Shown here piece by piece: positions 48,961-60,709 of a stretch of DNA of 64,000 nt. This stretch comes from Eumeta japonica (lineage: Eukaryota > Arthropoda > Insecta > Lepidoptera > Psychidae). The DNA lies in NCBI GenBank assembly GCA_005406025.1, contig BGZK01000491.1:1-64000 (forward strand), written 5' to 3'. Numbering within the stretch: the stretch's first letter is position 1; each line of letters starts with the position of its first letter. A program made the position numbers and the translations under genes. The notes below the pieces were generated by a model that was given only the letters and a program-made list of their open reading frames with translations, searched no databases and had not been told where the DNA came from.

Positions 48961-50359
48961 ATAATGTATTTCAATTGTGATTCCATTGTGTACGCAACAA
49001 ATACATTTTTGGCGACGAATACCAGTTATACCGACGGAATAGCGTTTCCAATTTAAAACATGTCAATTCCTACCACAAATCTATTTGAATCATCACCAAG
49101 GCGTGAAGTCGAACACAAAATGTCAGGTATCGAACCTGACATTCAGATGTTTGGTAGTTCGTTTAGACATTAGTTGTTATACTCTCCTAGCGTTCACTGT
49201 GTTTGATTTGCAGTTTTAAACATTTCTATTTTGGTTATTATTATAACCATGTAAAAATTGTTTCGTAAAATATATCAATAAAAACAATATTAAAGCAAGA
49301 TTCTAAGGAAAGTATAATTGCTGTATTGTCAACTATCGTTCGTCATTGCACACACGCACAAAAATAAGTACTTATATACTAAGTCATATACTTATTTACT
49401 CCATCAGGCGAACAAAGTTATGAATGACGGTCATACGAAATGAGGCGGTATTTCGTTGTACTTCTCAATCGGCATACGCTTTCAATCAATATTTCGTATA
49501 TGTACTATGAAATAAATTATTTGCGTGTCATGCATAAATTATGCAAACGGGTACCCAAACCGCGTTTGCAAATTGGAAGTTTCACAATCCTATAATCGTA
49601 TCTACGGAATAAATAAAGATCTGGATCCTTGTTCTCAGACTCGTCGACCTCGACGGAGCACAAACCGCAATTTTATAATGCCTTGTCCGTCTAAACTCTA
49701 TGATCGCCGCTGTTAGACAACTGATTCTACTGATGGATACTAAATTATTGTTTTTTTCTTTTTTAGTTGAACATTTAATCTCTTAACGTTTTTCCACTGA
49801 ATGTCATTAAGGATAGCGTGATATCAAACAATACCCGTGACCATCACAATGATATGTATGATAAGTTATATGAATATGTTATCTTTCGTGTTTTTTTTTT
49901 AATTGTCCCGAATTTGTTTATGGTAAGTAAAACAGCTGTAAATGTAAATTTATACACACATATTGAGAAGTTAGCCATATTTTTCTAAGATCAGATTTTT
50001 TATAGATTTTTTTTATAACCTATAAGTAAAGAAATATTTTATGTTTTTTTTTTATAAATTTTAGTCTCACTAAATCGAAAATAAGAGAGAGATGGTCGAT
50101 TTTCATGTATTTTATAGATAAATAAATGTATTTACTTTATAGCCATAGATAAAATACATATTTGAGATTCTCACAACAAGCCTTTTCATTTGATATATCA
50201 CACGGTACAATTTGCAAAAGCTTTTTTTTTATTTTCTTATTTGCCTACAGCAGTGACCGAAATATTTAAAATTCATTTATTTTCATTACACATTCGTCTA
50301 TGGTTGGATCATGAAAATTAATGTGTCTACTAACTTTTCTATTTAACCGATCCGGTAGA

Positions 50360-50460
50360 TTCGGAGTAAACCGACTGTGACAGACGGATAGTCAAGCTCA
50401 CGACTGAACCTATAACGTTCCGTTCCTTTTATTTGAACTTACAGAACCCTAAAAATAATA
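50360..50460 (-). repeat. GGGTTCC-type repeat fragment
   Basis: CGACTGTGACAGACGGATAG and AACTTACAGAACCCTAAAAATA match the right end of the 24745-25255 family. The strand is uncertain. Confidence 0.45.
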
Positions 50461-51244
50461 CGTATGTACAATTATAGTTGTGTTGTTTAAGTCACCTGCG
50501 ACTGCTTAAACAGAATGTTCCGACGTATTGTAAGAAATTAACAAATGTTTTTTTTCGCAATCGCACAAGTATAGGACAAAATGTACAAATTGTTCTGTAA
50601 TAGAAACATTAGATCATTACCAAACAGCGATTTAGGTGTTGAGCTATTTATGATTATGAGTTATTTATGGCTAATTTTAAACTTTAATATCTACGATGTC
50701 TGATATCAAAAGTTTTTCACTAGTCTCTATTGGTATTATATTTTTTGAGGATCCCAATATAGTATTAGAATACTCTAATTTGAATTTCCTCGTTCCTGTC
50801 AAAGTCAGAAATAGACTTATTTTATTATAGATTTAGTATTTCCAAAATCTATGAAGTAATTTAAACTCATTATCTAGACTAGATATCTTACTGTGACTAT
50901 CATTACAACATCGAAATTTTATTAATGTACGTTTCTGTTCCCCTATCATAGTGTAACGATTGCATGAAGTTTGCCACAAAGAAAAATTATAAATATTTTA
51001 TTATAAAACTTACTTTACATGCCATTGCTACCTAAATTAAGGCTGTCCATGAAAGCATGAAACCTCCGAAACGGTAGAAACTACTTCTTATTCTACTCTT
51101 TATTTCTAAAAACTGTATAGACACCTATTTTTCACACAGAAACAAAAATGAAAGAGTACAAAAAGGAAGCCTACTTAACCCTCAAACTTGAGAACAGACA
51201 GTACCTAATGACGACGCCAAAAAAAAAAAATTAGGACTTATACA

Positions 51245-51425
51245 GTTTTCGGGCGTCGAACACGGCAGGTGCTGGACAAGGACTGCAATTATCCCGCCGG
51301 GCCGCGCTCCGCCGCGCCTCGCTGAAGGATCGTTATGACGAACAAATGGCGGCTCGCGGCAAACAGACTGCCCTACGCCGCGACCGCGGCACGGAAGTCA
51401 ATACGCGACGGTTAATAAGTATAAC
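51245..51425. promoter_or_regulatory. GC-rich CpG patch
   Basis: CCCGCCGGGCCGCGCTCCGC and CGCCGCGACCGCGGCACGGA stand out strongly against about 65-70% A+T flanks. The 66-codon plus frame from 51346 shows no domain. It could be a promoter or exon piece; composition is the only evidence. Confidence 0.35.
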
Positions 51426-52689
51426 GTTAGCCGGAATCGACTACATTTCTCGACTGACTTTAGTTGTTTCGAGTTTCCCAGTAGGCATGACGACAGTAAG
51501 CAAGCATCACTTGAATAATGTGTTTATCTACTGCAATAGAACTTAATATGTTTTGAAATAAATATTTATTTTCGTTTATAAGATGGGATTATTAATTTAT
51601 TTAATAAAATAAAACTACAATATACAGACGTCCGCCATGCTGTTGAACTCCAATCAAATTGAATTACGTCACGCCTATGTACAAACTGTCGCTATCACAT
51701 AAATTCCGTACCAAACGATCTCTGTAATTATTAATTGATTTAGCTTGTATTTAAAGAGAATTTCGTGATTGCTATGGATCTGTTGCTTAGTGTTGGATTC
51801 TCAATATCAAATTAAGTAATAGAAGAAGGACCGAACAAGGCAAACAGCACTAATTTATCTAGAGTTGATTTGTTAATACTGGGGGAGTTCCTAATATCAA
51901 ACAAAGACTATTCAGTAGAACTTAGAAATGTTATAACTACAACCTAAGTAAAATATTAATAATCTTTAAAACCAATCATTTAAAATTTGAAATCTATTTA
52001 AAAAAGCACCGCATTTTTAAATAGAGGTTTAGTTTAGTGTTAGAGGTTATGTTATTTAAATAACGTTTTTATTATATAACGTATGCTTACCTGCCGATCA
52101 CGCCAAATATTTAGAAGTGGGGCTCCACCTAGTTTTGGCCATGCTGATTTAAACTGATCTAATGAAAATATCGATTTGGTTTATGCGCTATTGTATTCAG
52201 TTCGTCGCCAGATTTAATATTATCACATGATAATATTAAATCTCATATAAAAAACACACACCATATAAAATATACAATATAAGGTAACAACTTCCGTCAA
52301 AATGATGTTCACAGGAATAAATAAATAAGAGAATTTAGGTTTATGACTTTTGGAACTCACCGTGCAAGATTAAGTAACATATCTTATTGTTTTGTTGTTG
52401 GCAGGTAAACAAATAATTTAAATACATATTAACGTACTGAGGACCCTCACATCACTTAAACGCTTACGAATTCGTGTCTACATACAATATATCTGAATTG
52501 TTGCTTTGACTGCCTTGTGTTTACAATTCAAATACATAGGCGTGACGTCACAAGCAAACGCCACGACACCAAACGCCGTTTAGGTACTAATTATTTCTAA
52601 AAAAATCCTTTGTTTGTTCCAAAAATAATATTTTTTTTTTGGAAATAGAAGATTCTTAAGATTATTATAAAACTGTCTTTCAAAATCAG

Positions 52690-53080
52690 TCATCATACCT
52701 ACCACTTCGCTGTGCTGAGGCCGAGCACCGCAATCGCTTTCTTTCGGTTTGGACGGCCGAGAACTCCGCGCCTGACCGGTGTGCGTAAAGGGCCGCTATG
52801 ACAATGTCCGAAACCTCTTAGCGTGCTCTCCGAGGCACGATCACGTTATTTCTTCATTCTAGTATAATTTTGTAAAAATTGTCATTTTGCCGCTCAGTGC
52901 GTAGAAACGCACTGACAGACGGGAGCTTTTCCCCGACTAGTTTCGCTAGTACTATTGATACTCCTCGCCGGCTGTGAGCGGTTGGGCAATCTCTAATGCA
53001 CAGTAACTCTAAATGCAGAAACTCCCCTATAAATGCAGGTCGTAGAATTGAAAACGGCATTGCACTCAATTCAGTCGTAC
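52690..53080 (+). promoter_or_regulatory. Second candidate promoter region
   Basis: A GC-richer block ends in TATAAAT at 53028-53034. A GGCATTGC initiator-like sequence has its A at 53059 (31 bp downstream), and a TCAGTC initiator consensus lies at 53071-53076. A perfect 9 bp hairpin TCAGTGCGT-AGAA-ACGCACTGA (52894-52915) lies within the block. No strong donor follows closely. It could be an alternative start for tap or an older pseudo-promoter. A 101-codon minus frame across it has no motif. Confidence 0.35.
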
Positions 53081-53429
53081 TCGAGAACACTGTAGTTGTG
53101 AAAACAAACAGACACGCCACGCGCTTGAGGCTTCCTTTTAAGCTATACAGAAATTTCACCAGAACAAGTGTATTTTAATTTTAATTAGTGTATTTCAAAA
53201 CGTATTTGCATTTTTGTATTTACTAGTTACCTATTTAGTTACAAAAATGTTTAGCATTTAAGATTTAAACAAGAAACACAAATTTCATATTTGGGAATAT
53301 GCGATTTCAATAACATAAAAACTCGGTTTTTATTGAGATTTATTGCACAAAATAATATGTGATAGTTTATGCAACAAATTCCTTTATGTATCTCTGATTA
53401 TACAGATAAAACAGAACTTAATGACTTTC

Positions 53430-53866
53430 AGAATTTCGTCAGATTAACTGTATATCTGTTTGTTTGTACGTACAGAATAAACTCAAAAACTAAAAAAACG
53501 ATTTCTATGAAAGTTTTTGTAAGTCATTAGTCGTAACACAGGGTTTGATTTAAGATTTAATTTATTAATCTTCGTTACCTAGAGATTAGACAGGAATGAT
53601 TTCCTTAAGTGGATGGAGTTGGGGAAAAATTTTAAAAGAAGTGAGGCGATTGTGTTTGTGTGCGTGTGGGTATTTTAGCTGTTTACCTTTTTATGGCTAA
53701 GTGCTGACCCGAATAAAATCTTCCAAGTCCTCAATAGTAGGAAATTATTTCTTAAATATAAATTTAAAAAAAAAACAAAACCAAAAAATAAAACCACACC
53801 TGTGTCATAGTCAGAGTAACTACGTGAAAGTTAGTCCAAGCAGACAGAGTCACGGGCAACGGCTAG
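53430..53866 (+). mobile_element. Short repeat with CTAG end, Helitron-like
   Basis: The 3' end reads GACAGAGTCACGGGCAACGG then CTAG at 53863-53866 followed by T. Upstream it has the usual TCTGTTTGTTTGTACGTACA tract and a GTGAGGCGATTGTGTTTGTG segment. It resembles the very common lepidopteran repeats ending in GTCGCGGGCAACAGCTAGT-like sequence. The 5' border is a guess. Confidence 0.55.
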
Positions 53867-54029
53867 TATGAAATAAAATTCAGATAATAATAGTAAAGAA
53901 AAGTGCTATAATGGAACATTACTTAACGCCAACGCCATACAAATATATTTTTTTTCTATGGACTAATACATATAATTCGTGCTCCATATATTAGGTTCGA
54001 GTACTGTAATCAAATGAGATTGTCTGCCC

Positions 54030-54130
54030 CGCCACGTCCGGCCGACACGCGCCCGGCCGGAAATCACGCGCCGGAAGTAGGAAGTGATAGAGTTCAACTG
54101 ACTTTCGGCGCGCGCTCACGTGATCTCTGA
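54030..54130. promoter_or_regulatory. GC-rich proximal patch with ETS and E-box sites
   Basis: CGTCCGGCCGACACGCGCCC begins a GC island about 580-680 bp upstream of the tap start codon. It contains CCGGAAGT (54071-54078, an ETS/GABP-type site) and TCACGTGA (54116-54123, a CACGTG E-box). This would suit a proximal promoter of tap or an enhancer. No TATA box was seen in it. Confidence 0.45.
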
Positions 54131-54692
54131 TTTTGGGGGGTGGCCACTTGATTTTACGAACGCTAATTGTTTTAAATCAAATAAGGGTGAAATTAATGCA
54201 TCTGTTCAAAAATTGTATGCTTAATTATTAAAATCCGAAGCTTCGATATTTTCGACAATTCCACTGACAGTAAATTGCTTTATTATTTTTTTTTTCATGA
54301 AGTTACTAGTTAAAGTTTATAATAATATACAAATTTTATTCGTTTGTATTACAAAAATGCTCATACAAAATTAAAAATAAATAACCACAAAGTATTTTTT
54401 ATTTAATTTTATATTATTTATTGTATTATTATTTTGTATTAATGTATTTTTTTTCTATCGGAAATTAGTTTATTTGCGTATAGAATTTTAAAAAATAATA
54501 TTTTTGCAAAAATGCTTCGACTTCGTCAAGTTAAAAATCGATAAAATAATAATTAATGTAGATTTCCGGAATTCTAAATCCAAATAAATATTTTACATTT
54601 ATAAAATATTTTACATTTATAAAAACCCACCTGTTCTCTAAATACTAACACTTTATTCTAAGTGATTTTATACACATACTTTTAATATTATA

Positions 54693-54702
54693 TTATTTAC
54701 AG
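54693..54702 (+). promoter_or_regulatory. tap: Splice acceptor in the tap 5' leader
   Basis: TATTATTTACAG ends at 54702, after an A+T-rich tract, 8 nt before the start codon. This suggests that the leader is spliced to an upstream non-coding exon. An acceptor this near a start can also occur by chance in A+T-rich DNA. Confidence 0.5.
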
Positions 54703-54710
54703 GTACAAGG

Positions 54711-55994
54711 ATGTTTAGTGCAGAGTTTGATGACTTCTGTGACGTGAACGACAGCGTCTGCAGCAACGACTCCGGCTTCGAGAGGTCTTACGCCGATTCC
54801 CTGGCTCCAAGCTCTGTGAACAGCACACCACTCAAACTGGACACCAGCGATTTAGGGCTTAACACTTCCGCGCATGATCAGAGCGTCACATCACACGATA
54901 AGCCCCAATCGCACGCGAGAAGGAAGCTTTTCGAGAACGATTGCTATCAGTTACCGTACGAAACTCGAATTCATGAAATAAACTTATTCGAGGAGAGCAT
55001 TTCATCAACGAACACTTCGACTCCTATAAAAGATAAAAAGAAACCCAAAGATCCTAACAAACCGAAAAGAAAATACGCCAACGGTAAGAACAGGGTCACG
55101 AGATGCAAAAGTCCGACACAGATCTTGAGAATAAAAAGAAACAGACGCATGAAGGCCAACGACAGGGAGAGGAACAGAATGCACATGCTAAACGAAGCAC
55201 TTGATAGGTTAAGGTGTGTTTTGCCAACTTTCCCAGAAGACACGAAACTGACGAAAATAGAGACTCTGAGATTCGCTCACAACTACATTTTCGCGCTTAG
55301 TCAAACCTTAGAATCGTTGGACAACATCGACTCGGACGATATACCCACGGAAGGTTTCACCTTGAATTATGAAAAACTGCAGAATTACTCTATAGCGGGG
55401 GAAAAAATCACAAAAGACGCGTTCAGAGAGATATTTCTAGTCCCCAACAAGAGCGAGGATTCTTACAACAGCGAAGGTTATAGAAGTTTCCAAGGCTTCA
55501 GCAAACCTTTCCCGAACGGATCGAATTTCATGCGGACATCCGAAGGCGTCCTCATAAACGTAGGCAATGTGACTGTTTCGGTGAACAACAGGGGCGGCAA
55601 CTGTATCACCTCTACTACAGGCACCGGGTTTTTCACGAACCCATTGAATTTCGGCGATGATTTGTACCAAAACCAATACCATAGACAGACGCCATATATG
55701 CACAATCCAATCTACAACGAATCCGCGATCCCTCAGGGCTCGGACGAATATTTCAGTCATACCAACTACGCCATATTTAAGTCGGCCTTCGACAGCGCTA
55801 GAAACAACAACCTTTACGCGAAACAAAGTTACGGCTTACCGGAGACCAGTTACGGTGACGTATACGAGTTCAATGAGAGAAACGGTTTTGCCACTAGCGA
55901 AAGTAGTTACAATCAACAGTATTATTTCAATGATCAAAGATGTTACAAGAATTTTTATAATAGATCAAATTCTGTAGTAAATGCTCAACTGTGA
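54711..55994 (+). CDS. tap: Neurogenin-family bHLH transcription factor (tap-like)
   Basis: A 427-residue nuclear protein in one uninterrupted frame. Residues 107-121 are a Lys/Arg-rich stretch ([15 protein letters not shown]) and likely a nuclear localisation signal. The bHLH domain is at about 146-200: basic region [12 protein letters not shown] (147-158), helix 1 LNEALDRLR, loop [12 protein letters not shown], and helix 2 [34 protein letters not shown] is the signature of the neurogenin/tap/NeuroD group, which bind E-boxes (CANNTG) as heterodimers with Daughterless-type partners and direct neuronal fate. The basic Glu153 and Arg residues that contact DNA are intact. An oddity is Met159 where the group usually has Asn (HNLN becomes HMLN). 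N- and C-terminal parts are Ser-, Asn- and Tyr-rich and probably disordered. The start ATG has A at -3 and lies 8 nt after a splice acceptor. Confidence 0.93.
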   Translation: MFSAEFDDFCDVNDSVCSNDSGFERSYADSLAPSSVNSTPLKLDTSDLGLNTSAHDQSVTSHDKPQSHARRKLFENDCYQLPYETRIHEINLFEESISSTNTSTPIKDKKKPKDPNKPKRKYANGKNRVTRCKSPTQILRIKRNRRMKANDRERNRMHMLNEALDRLRCVLPTFPEDTKLTKIETLRFAHNYIFALSQTLESLDNIDSDDIPTEGFTLNYEKLQNYSIAGEKITKDAFREIFLVPNKSEDSYNSEGYRSFQGFSKPFPNGSNFMRTSEGVLINVGNVTVSVNNRGGNCITSTTGTGFFTNPLNFGDDLYQNQYHRQTPYMHNPIYNESAIPQGSDEYFSHTNYAIFKSAFDSARNNNLYAKQSYGLPETSYGDVYEFNERNGFATSESSYNQQYYFNDQRCYKNFYNRSNSVVNAQL

Positions 55995-56016
55995 TCACGA
56001 TTTATAATTGCTAGTC

Positions 56017-56022
56017 AATAAA
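56017..56022 (+). terminator. tap: Polyadenylation signal AATAAA after tap
   Basis: AATAAA lies 23 nt after the stop codon. Further AATAAA hexamers at 56464-56469 and 56508-56513 could give a longer 3' UTR, which is more usual for this kind of regulator. Confidence 0.45.
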
Positions 56023-58084
56023 ATTAGTTTTGTAGTATTAGAAGTTTCTAATAATGTTTGGGACCAAAGAGAGTATCGAAATATAGACAATAATAACTGT
56101 ACCAAAATATATACCAAATTACAATATGTACCATAAATTAAAAGATTAAATTTATTTTTTACTATATTATTGTACAAAGAAATGTTTTCTAGTCATATAA
56201 ATATTTTTGATGAAGATTTGGCATAAATATATATTTTTAAGCCACAAAAAGTGTTTCTTATTTACAAAAACATGTTACCTAAACGTTTTTTATCATGTAT
56301 AATAAGAAAATTAATAATACATAATACATTAACCAAATTTAAAAGAAGTGTTAAAAGTGACAAAATCTCATCAAACATTTTAAAACATAAGGGCCCAAAT
56401 ACTAACTTCCTAAATTTCTTACTTTCAGAAAATATAATACATGTATAAATAATATTATATTAAAATAAAGCTTCAGATTTATTTTTTAACAATTTTTTAA
56501 TACATTCAATAAAAATTATTTGGATTAAACATGATAACAAATTTGGTATGCCAAAGGGTTAAGTAATTAATAAAAAAGCTCATTTTGTTGTATTGTTTTA
56601 TTTAATCATTAAACTGTATTTGAAACTTAACTTAATATACGATCTTATGATGGCATTTAGTCTTTGTTTCTCGTTAAAACAGTACTATGAAATATTCTTA
56701 TTTTTAAACTTTCAGCAATCATAAAAGTTTTAGCTCTACAGTCAAAATGAAAATCGCATTCAATCATTTTCAATAGCAATTAAGAGGAGACGGCGCGAGT
56801 TCACAGTTGATTTACCGTCGTGTAATAATAAAAATAGAAATCATGAATATAAATCAAAGTGGAACAATGGTAGCTAAAGAGCGAAAACTTGTGAATGGTT
56901 GACGCACCCCAACGACAGTCAGAATATGGGGCGCCGGGTAGGTACACTCGGTTAAAATAAAACGTCACTGCTGCAATACCGTAAGAGTACAATACACGCA
57001 TGACACAGTTATATTAGTTATATTAAAGATTCATAAGCTGCACAAATTTTCTTTGTGGCTTAACAGAAGTTTTGTTATAACAATGGTTTAGTTATAATAA
57101 AATTACTTTATCACAAACGTTCATTATTACAAACTAAAACACTATAGCAAAATGAGGATATATAATTTTTTTTCCATAATATTATTTATTAATGATATCA
57201 AAACCAGCTAGTTACAATCAGTACAATCAAAAATAGTTGCTTACTATTTGATGGTTACAAAATACTACAAAACTTTGTCCGGGGCCTATAAATAAAAGTG
57301 TGCTTATAAACTGTTATATAATTATAATTATAATTACATAAATAAATTAATAAGTAAAAATAAACGTATCGAATTTATAATTTTGTATATTATTGGTATA
57401 TGTTACCATAACTGTATAATGTTAATCAGTAGTCCACAAGTTATCCAAATTTACCAAATCGATCTAAGAACCACCAATTCCGTAAAATCACCTTAAAATT
57501 AGTTGTAAATTGAGTATTTCATTTAATGTCTTACTATAACTGTCCCAATAATTTATATCCTCATAAAACTTTGAATAGAACCTCCAATTTTTAAATATAT
57601 GAATATATCTGAAATGTTTTCAGTTGAACTGCATACGAAACAAATTTTGAAAAAAAATTTATATATTTCTAGCGTTTCAATTATATTTGTTTAGGTGAGT
57701 GTACAAACAATCGTGTGCTACTGGTGGTGCTCAGTCAGGTCGTGTTACGATGTTTGCTTTGAAAATTCGTTACGGCCCATTTTGTTTTGAATTTTCGACC
57801 AAAATTAATTGATCAACTTCACCAATATTATTATATTATTATCTCATATGTTTCAAAATAGATATTTAATACTATTTTGTAAGACTTCAGAAAAATGGAG
57901 ATTCATATATAATATGAAAATAATGTTCTGACAGGTGGAGGTTGTTGAGGTTGTTGACCCAAACCGTCCCATTCTATTGTATTCCGGATAAAAAGACTAA
58001 GATCGTAAGCCCCTTACAATGGCCGCATTTAATGATAGTCCTCGTAGTCACTCTCAACGTCCGAACTTCTGTTTTAATCATCTT
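56023..58084. other. 3' flank of tap, no other gene seen
   Basis: A+T-rich, probably tap 3' UTR to about 56530 and then intergenic. Short frames such as 56251 and 56801 have no motif. Confidence 0.5.
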
Positions 58085-58170
58085 TGGTCAAAAACGAACC
58101 CGTTACTTTCTGAAACCAATGGTTAATGGTTAATCGGTTAACCACTGAACCAACGCCGCCGCCACCACTA
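58085..58170 (-). repeat. Possible tRNA-derived SINE head
   Basis: On the minus strand GTTGGTTCAGTGGTTAACCG resembles an A box. About 45 nt later GTAACGGGTTCGTTTTTGAC resembles a degenerate B box. The spacer contains an odd local repeat of GGTTAATGGTTAATCGGTTA (plus strand). No clear body was found. Confidence 0.4.
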
Positions 58171-58614
58171 CATAAGTGATTATTAAATTAGACTTTTGTT
58201 GACATTTCAAAACTCATTAATACATTAAACCTAAAAAATACTAAATGTGGGGTCGGGAGACCCCGATCTGAATCGAAGCTTAGAAGTGAGAACGCATTGG
58301 GCATGTTGTTCTTTAGGCACTTTGGGCGCTTTTGCGATGGGTAAAAACACTGAACTCGCGTGACCGTCGCGCTCAGATGCATATATATTGGTGTATTTTT
58401 TGCATATGTATATTTATTAAATACCTTTTATGTAATTATTTATTAAACAGACTAGAATACTATAGTAAAGACGCACGCGCACTCGATTTCGTATATTACC
58501 ATTCGTTCGACGACTCTAGTTCCTCCCCTTGAGCCGGTAGAATTCGTGTACCCCGAGAAATCGAACACCCGACCCGTTTATTTAAGCTCATTCAATGAGA
58601 TACAATACCAAAAA

Positions 58615-58745
58615 TAACGCACGCGGCGCGCCCGGCCGGCGGGTGCGGCGATGTTATGACGGCTTAGCCCGGGGCGCCCCGCCGGCACCGGTGCCGGCCC
58701 CGCGCGCCGCCGCCGCCCGTCACGACGCCAGCTCCCGTTTCATCG
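58615..58745. promoter_or_regulatory. Strong CpG-rich island
   Basis: CGCACGCGGCGCGCCCGGCC through CACCGGTGCCGGCCCCGCGC is the most GC-rich sequence of the window. It also holds CACCGGTG-type and GCGCGC palindromes. All frames across it are short or low-complexity. It may be a promoter or first exon of a gene beyond the tap locus, or a GC-rich element piece. Confidence 0.4.
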
Positions 58746-59879
58746 GGTGGAACGAAACACACAACACTTAAAGCTTAGCCAGGGCACAACTACCTTCTTG
58801 ACTTGATAAGTTAAGTCGTGACACTACTTATCGGCTCGGGACGCGATTATAATACACTCCGATAATACGAAACCTCTTACACCTGTAACACTGTTTGCGC
58901 ATCACCGGTCCACGTATTCTAGGATAATGTTTTGGGTGACCTATTCAGACCAGATCCGTTGTTTGTTCTGATTTCTATTGACCTACTGCAGAGACGTGTT
59001 CTGATACAAACTTTTCATATCAGAGCGGCTTTAATATTGCACTCTTCACGTTGATCCAATACGGATTGTCATCGAAACGGTACGAATATCTTAGCTGCGA
59101 AACGCCTTAACGTGCTTTTAGACGTATGGAAGGAACGATTTAGTTCGATTTATAAACTATCAATACACGCATTTAGAATTCGAACCTCTTGAATCGCAAG
59201 CACACCGTCGGCCGCTTGGTCACCCCCGCACCTATTAGCACAGATTTTATTAAGCTTCATATGTGACAGCAGTGGCGCGATCACTGTAATATCGTTTGGA
59301 TCATATAATTCAATAGAAGTTACATTTATCATGCCACGCCGCGCCGCTGCATTGTAATTTGAGCTTTAGCATATTTTTAAGGTATTCCTAAGAAGACATT
59401 CTAATTTATAGAATTGCTTGCGAGTCGGACATTAAGTTTTAAGTTGAGGTGTATAAATTTGTTTATATTATAATATAACAACAAACAGGAACTTTTAGTA
59501 TTTTGATAGCCAGTAGCGCGTGTGTCGCATAAAGTCATCCAAACGAAAGAGCCAACGTGTTCTTACATAAATTATTAACATAATTTTTATCGGATTCAGA
59601 TCTAGATTCAGATATATTTTTTTTCACATAATACTCATTATGAATTCTTACATTATTTTAAAAAGGAAGAATTTTTTGTAAATATGTGCAGTGGTCCTAA
59701 TTTAATGAGAAATAAAATGACATCATAACCGTCGAGCATTATTAATAATAATGTTAATAAAAAAATAATAAAATTTTTACTCACAATGTTTTAGTTTTTG
59801 CTCTCGTAGATATTCGAATTCTGTATGAATGTAGTAAATATAGTCGAATTCTTTACTTTTCGGTACCGATCGGTTATTG
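58746..59879. other. Intergenic DNA
   Basis: Slightly GC-richer than average to about 59330, with a minus frame of 60 codons (59150-59332) that shows no motif. No gene supported. Confidence 0.4.
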
Positions 59880-59999
59880 GTTACAACAATGTTTTAGGGA
59901 GGAACAAAATCAGCACCGATCCGGGATTAGAATAGCGAGCGGGGCCAATGAAAAAATTCATTTAATGTCCACACGGGCGGAGTCATGGATGAAAGCTAG
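59880..59999 (+). mobile_element. Helitron-like 3' end
   Basis: Degenerate AGCACCGATCCGGGATTAGA units lead into CATTTAATGTCCACACGGGC, GGAGTCATGGATGAAAG and a terminal CTAG at 59996-59999. It has the same order as 5190-5394. The hairpin is weakened by substitutions. Confidence 0.55.
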
Positions 60000-60300
60000 C
60001 TTACTATACCTACCCATCTTACTAAAAATTAATGAAGTATTTAGTTTGTTCTAATGTTCCAATCTAATGTTTGTAATATTAAATTCAAAATATACTACGT
60101 TCGTGTAACAAACTTAACATATAACATGACAACATTCAGAAATTTTCAGAATCAAATCGATATTCATCAATTCTTCTGTCTTTCTATAACAGCATTTTTA
60201 TTAAGATTAGTTGCCATTTACAAAACTGGAACATGCTCAAATTATAGTGGGATGTCTATCTCACATTGAACTGAACACGCAAAATAAAAATAAGTACATA

Positions 60301-60707
60301 CTCTCTAAAACTGAATTAGTAGAATTTTTACTAATTGAAGTAGTAATAGTAGAAACTACATCAAAATTAGTAATTTTTAGTTGAATCCACTACAGATTTA
60401 CTAAGTTTGTAGGCGTTACTTTTCAATTAGTAATTTTTCACTAATTAAAAAAGTAATATGGCCCAACTTCACTACTGAATTAGTAGTTCTGAATTAGTAG
60501 TCACTTGACAATTAGTAAAATAATCACTTTTATAATAGTAGAATTATACTTTTTAAGTAGTAGAAAATTTACAATTTTAATTTGTAATCATTTCTACTAA
60601 TTGAAAGAGTGGATAACCACTTATTGCTGGTCGTATACTTTGGACATCTTAAAATAGTAGCTATTGACTATTAATTAGTGGTTTTCCACTTATTCAGTTT
60701 TAGAGAG
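60301..60707. mobile_element. 407 bp Tc1/mariner-type MITE
   Basis: Terminal inverted repeats CTCTCTAAAACTGAATTAGT (left) and the complement of CCACTTATTCAGTTTTAGAG with AG (right) match at 16 consecutive terminal bases. Both ends are flanked by TA (60299-60300 and 60708-60709), the target duplication of Tc1/mariner elements. The interior lacks coding potential and is packed with AATTAGTA / TACTAATT motifs on both strands, giving many short inverted repeats. A central non-repetitive piece (about 60610-60650, GTGGATAACCACTTATTGCTGG) interrupts it. It is the best-preserved element of the window, so possibly young. Confidence 0.85.
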
Positions 60708-60709
60708 TA

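Larger units (their letters stand above)
45049..54702 (+). other. tap: Possible first intron / upstream region of tap
   Basis: Bounded by the donor at 45049 and the TATTATTTACAG acceptor at 54702. Contents that I can name are listed separately: a Helitron-like copy, a dispersed repeat, a LINE relic, a GGGTTCC-family fragment, GC-rich patches and a CTAG-ended repeat. Stretches 45210-45980, 46980-47800 and 48970-50350 show no gene. The intron interpretation depends on the unproven first exon. Confidence 0.3.

Noticed and set aside
49525..49716. 63-codon plus frame with Arg/Cys-rich tail
   Set aside because: Looks somewhat coding but lacks splice sites, motif and any neighbour; not enough support.
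52854..53159. 101-codon minus frame starting with a hydrophobic segment
   Set aside because: No recognisable domain, and it overlaps the promoter-like block on the other strand; a chance frame is more likely than a secreted protein.
55437..55826. 129-codon minus-strand frame inside tap
   Set aside because: Lies entirely on the opposite strand of the strong bHLH coding region and has no motif; a shadow frame.
55657..55977. 106-codon second plus frame inside tap
   Set aside because: Overlaps the tap C-terminal coding region out of frame; the Thr/Arg-rich translation is a frame-shifted reading of it.
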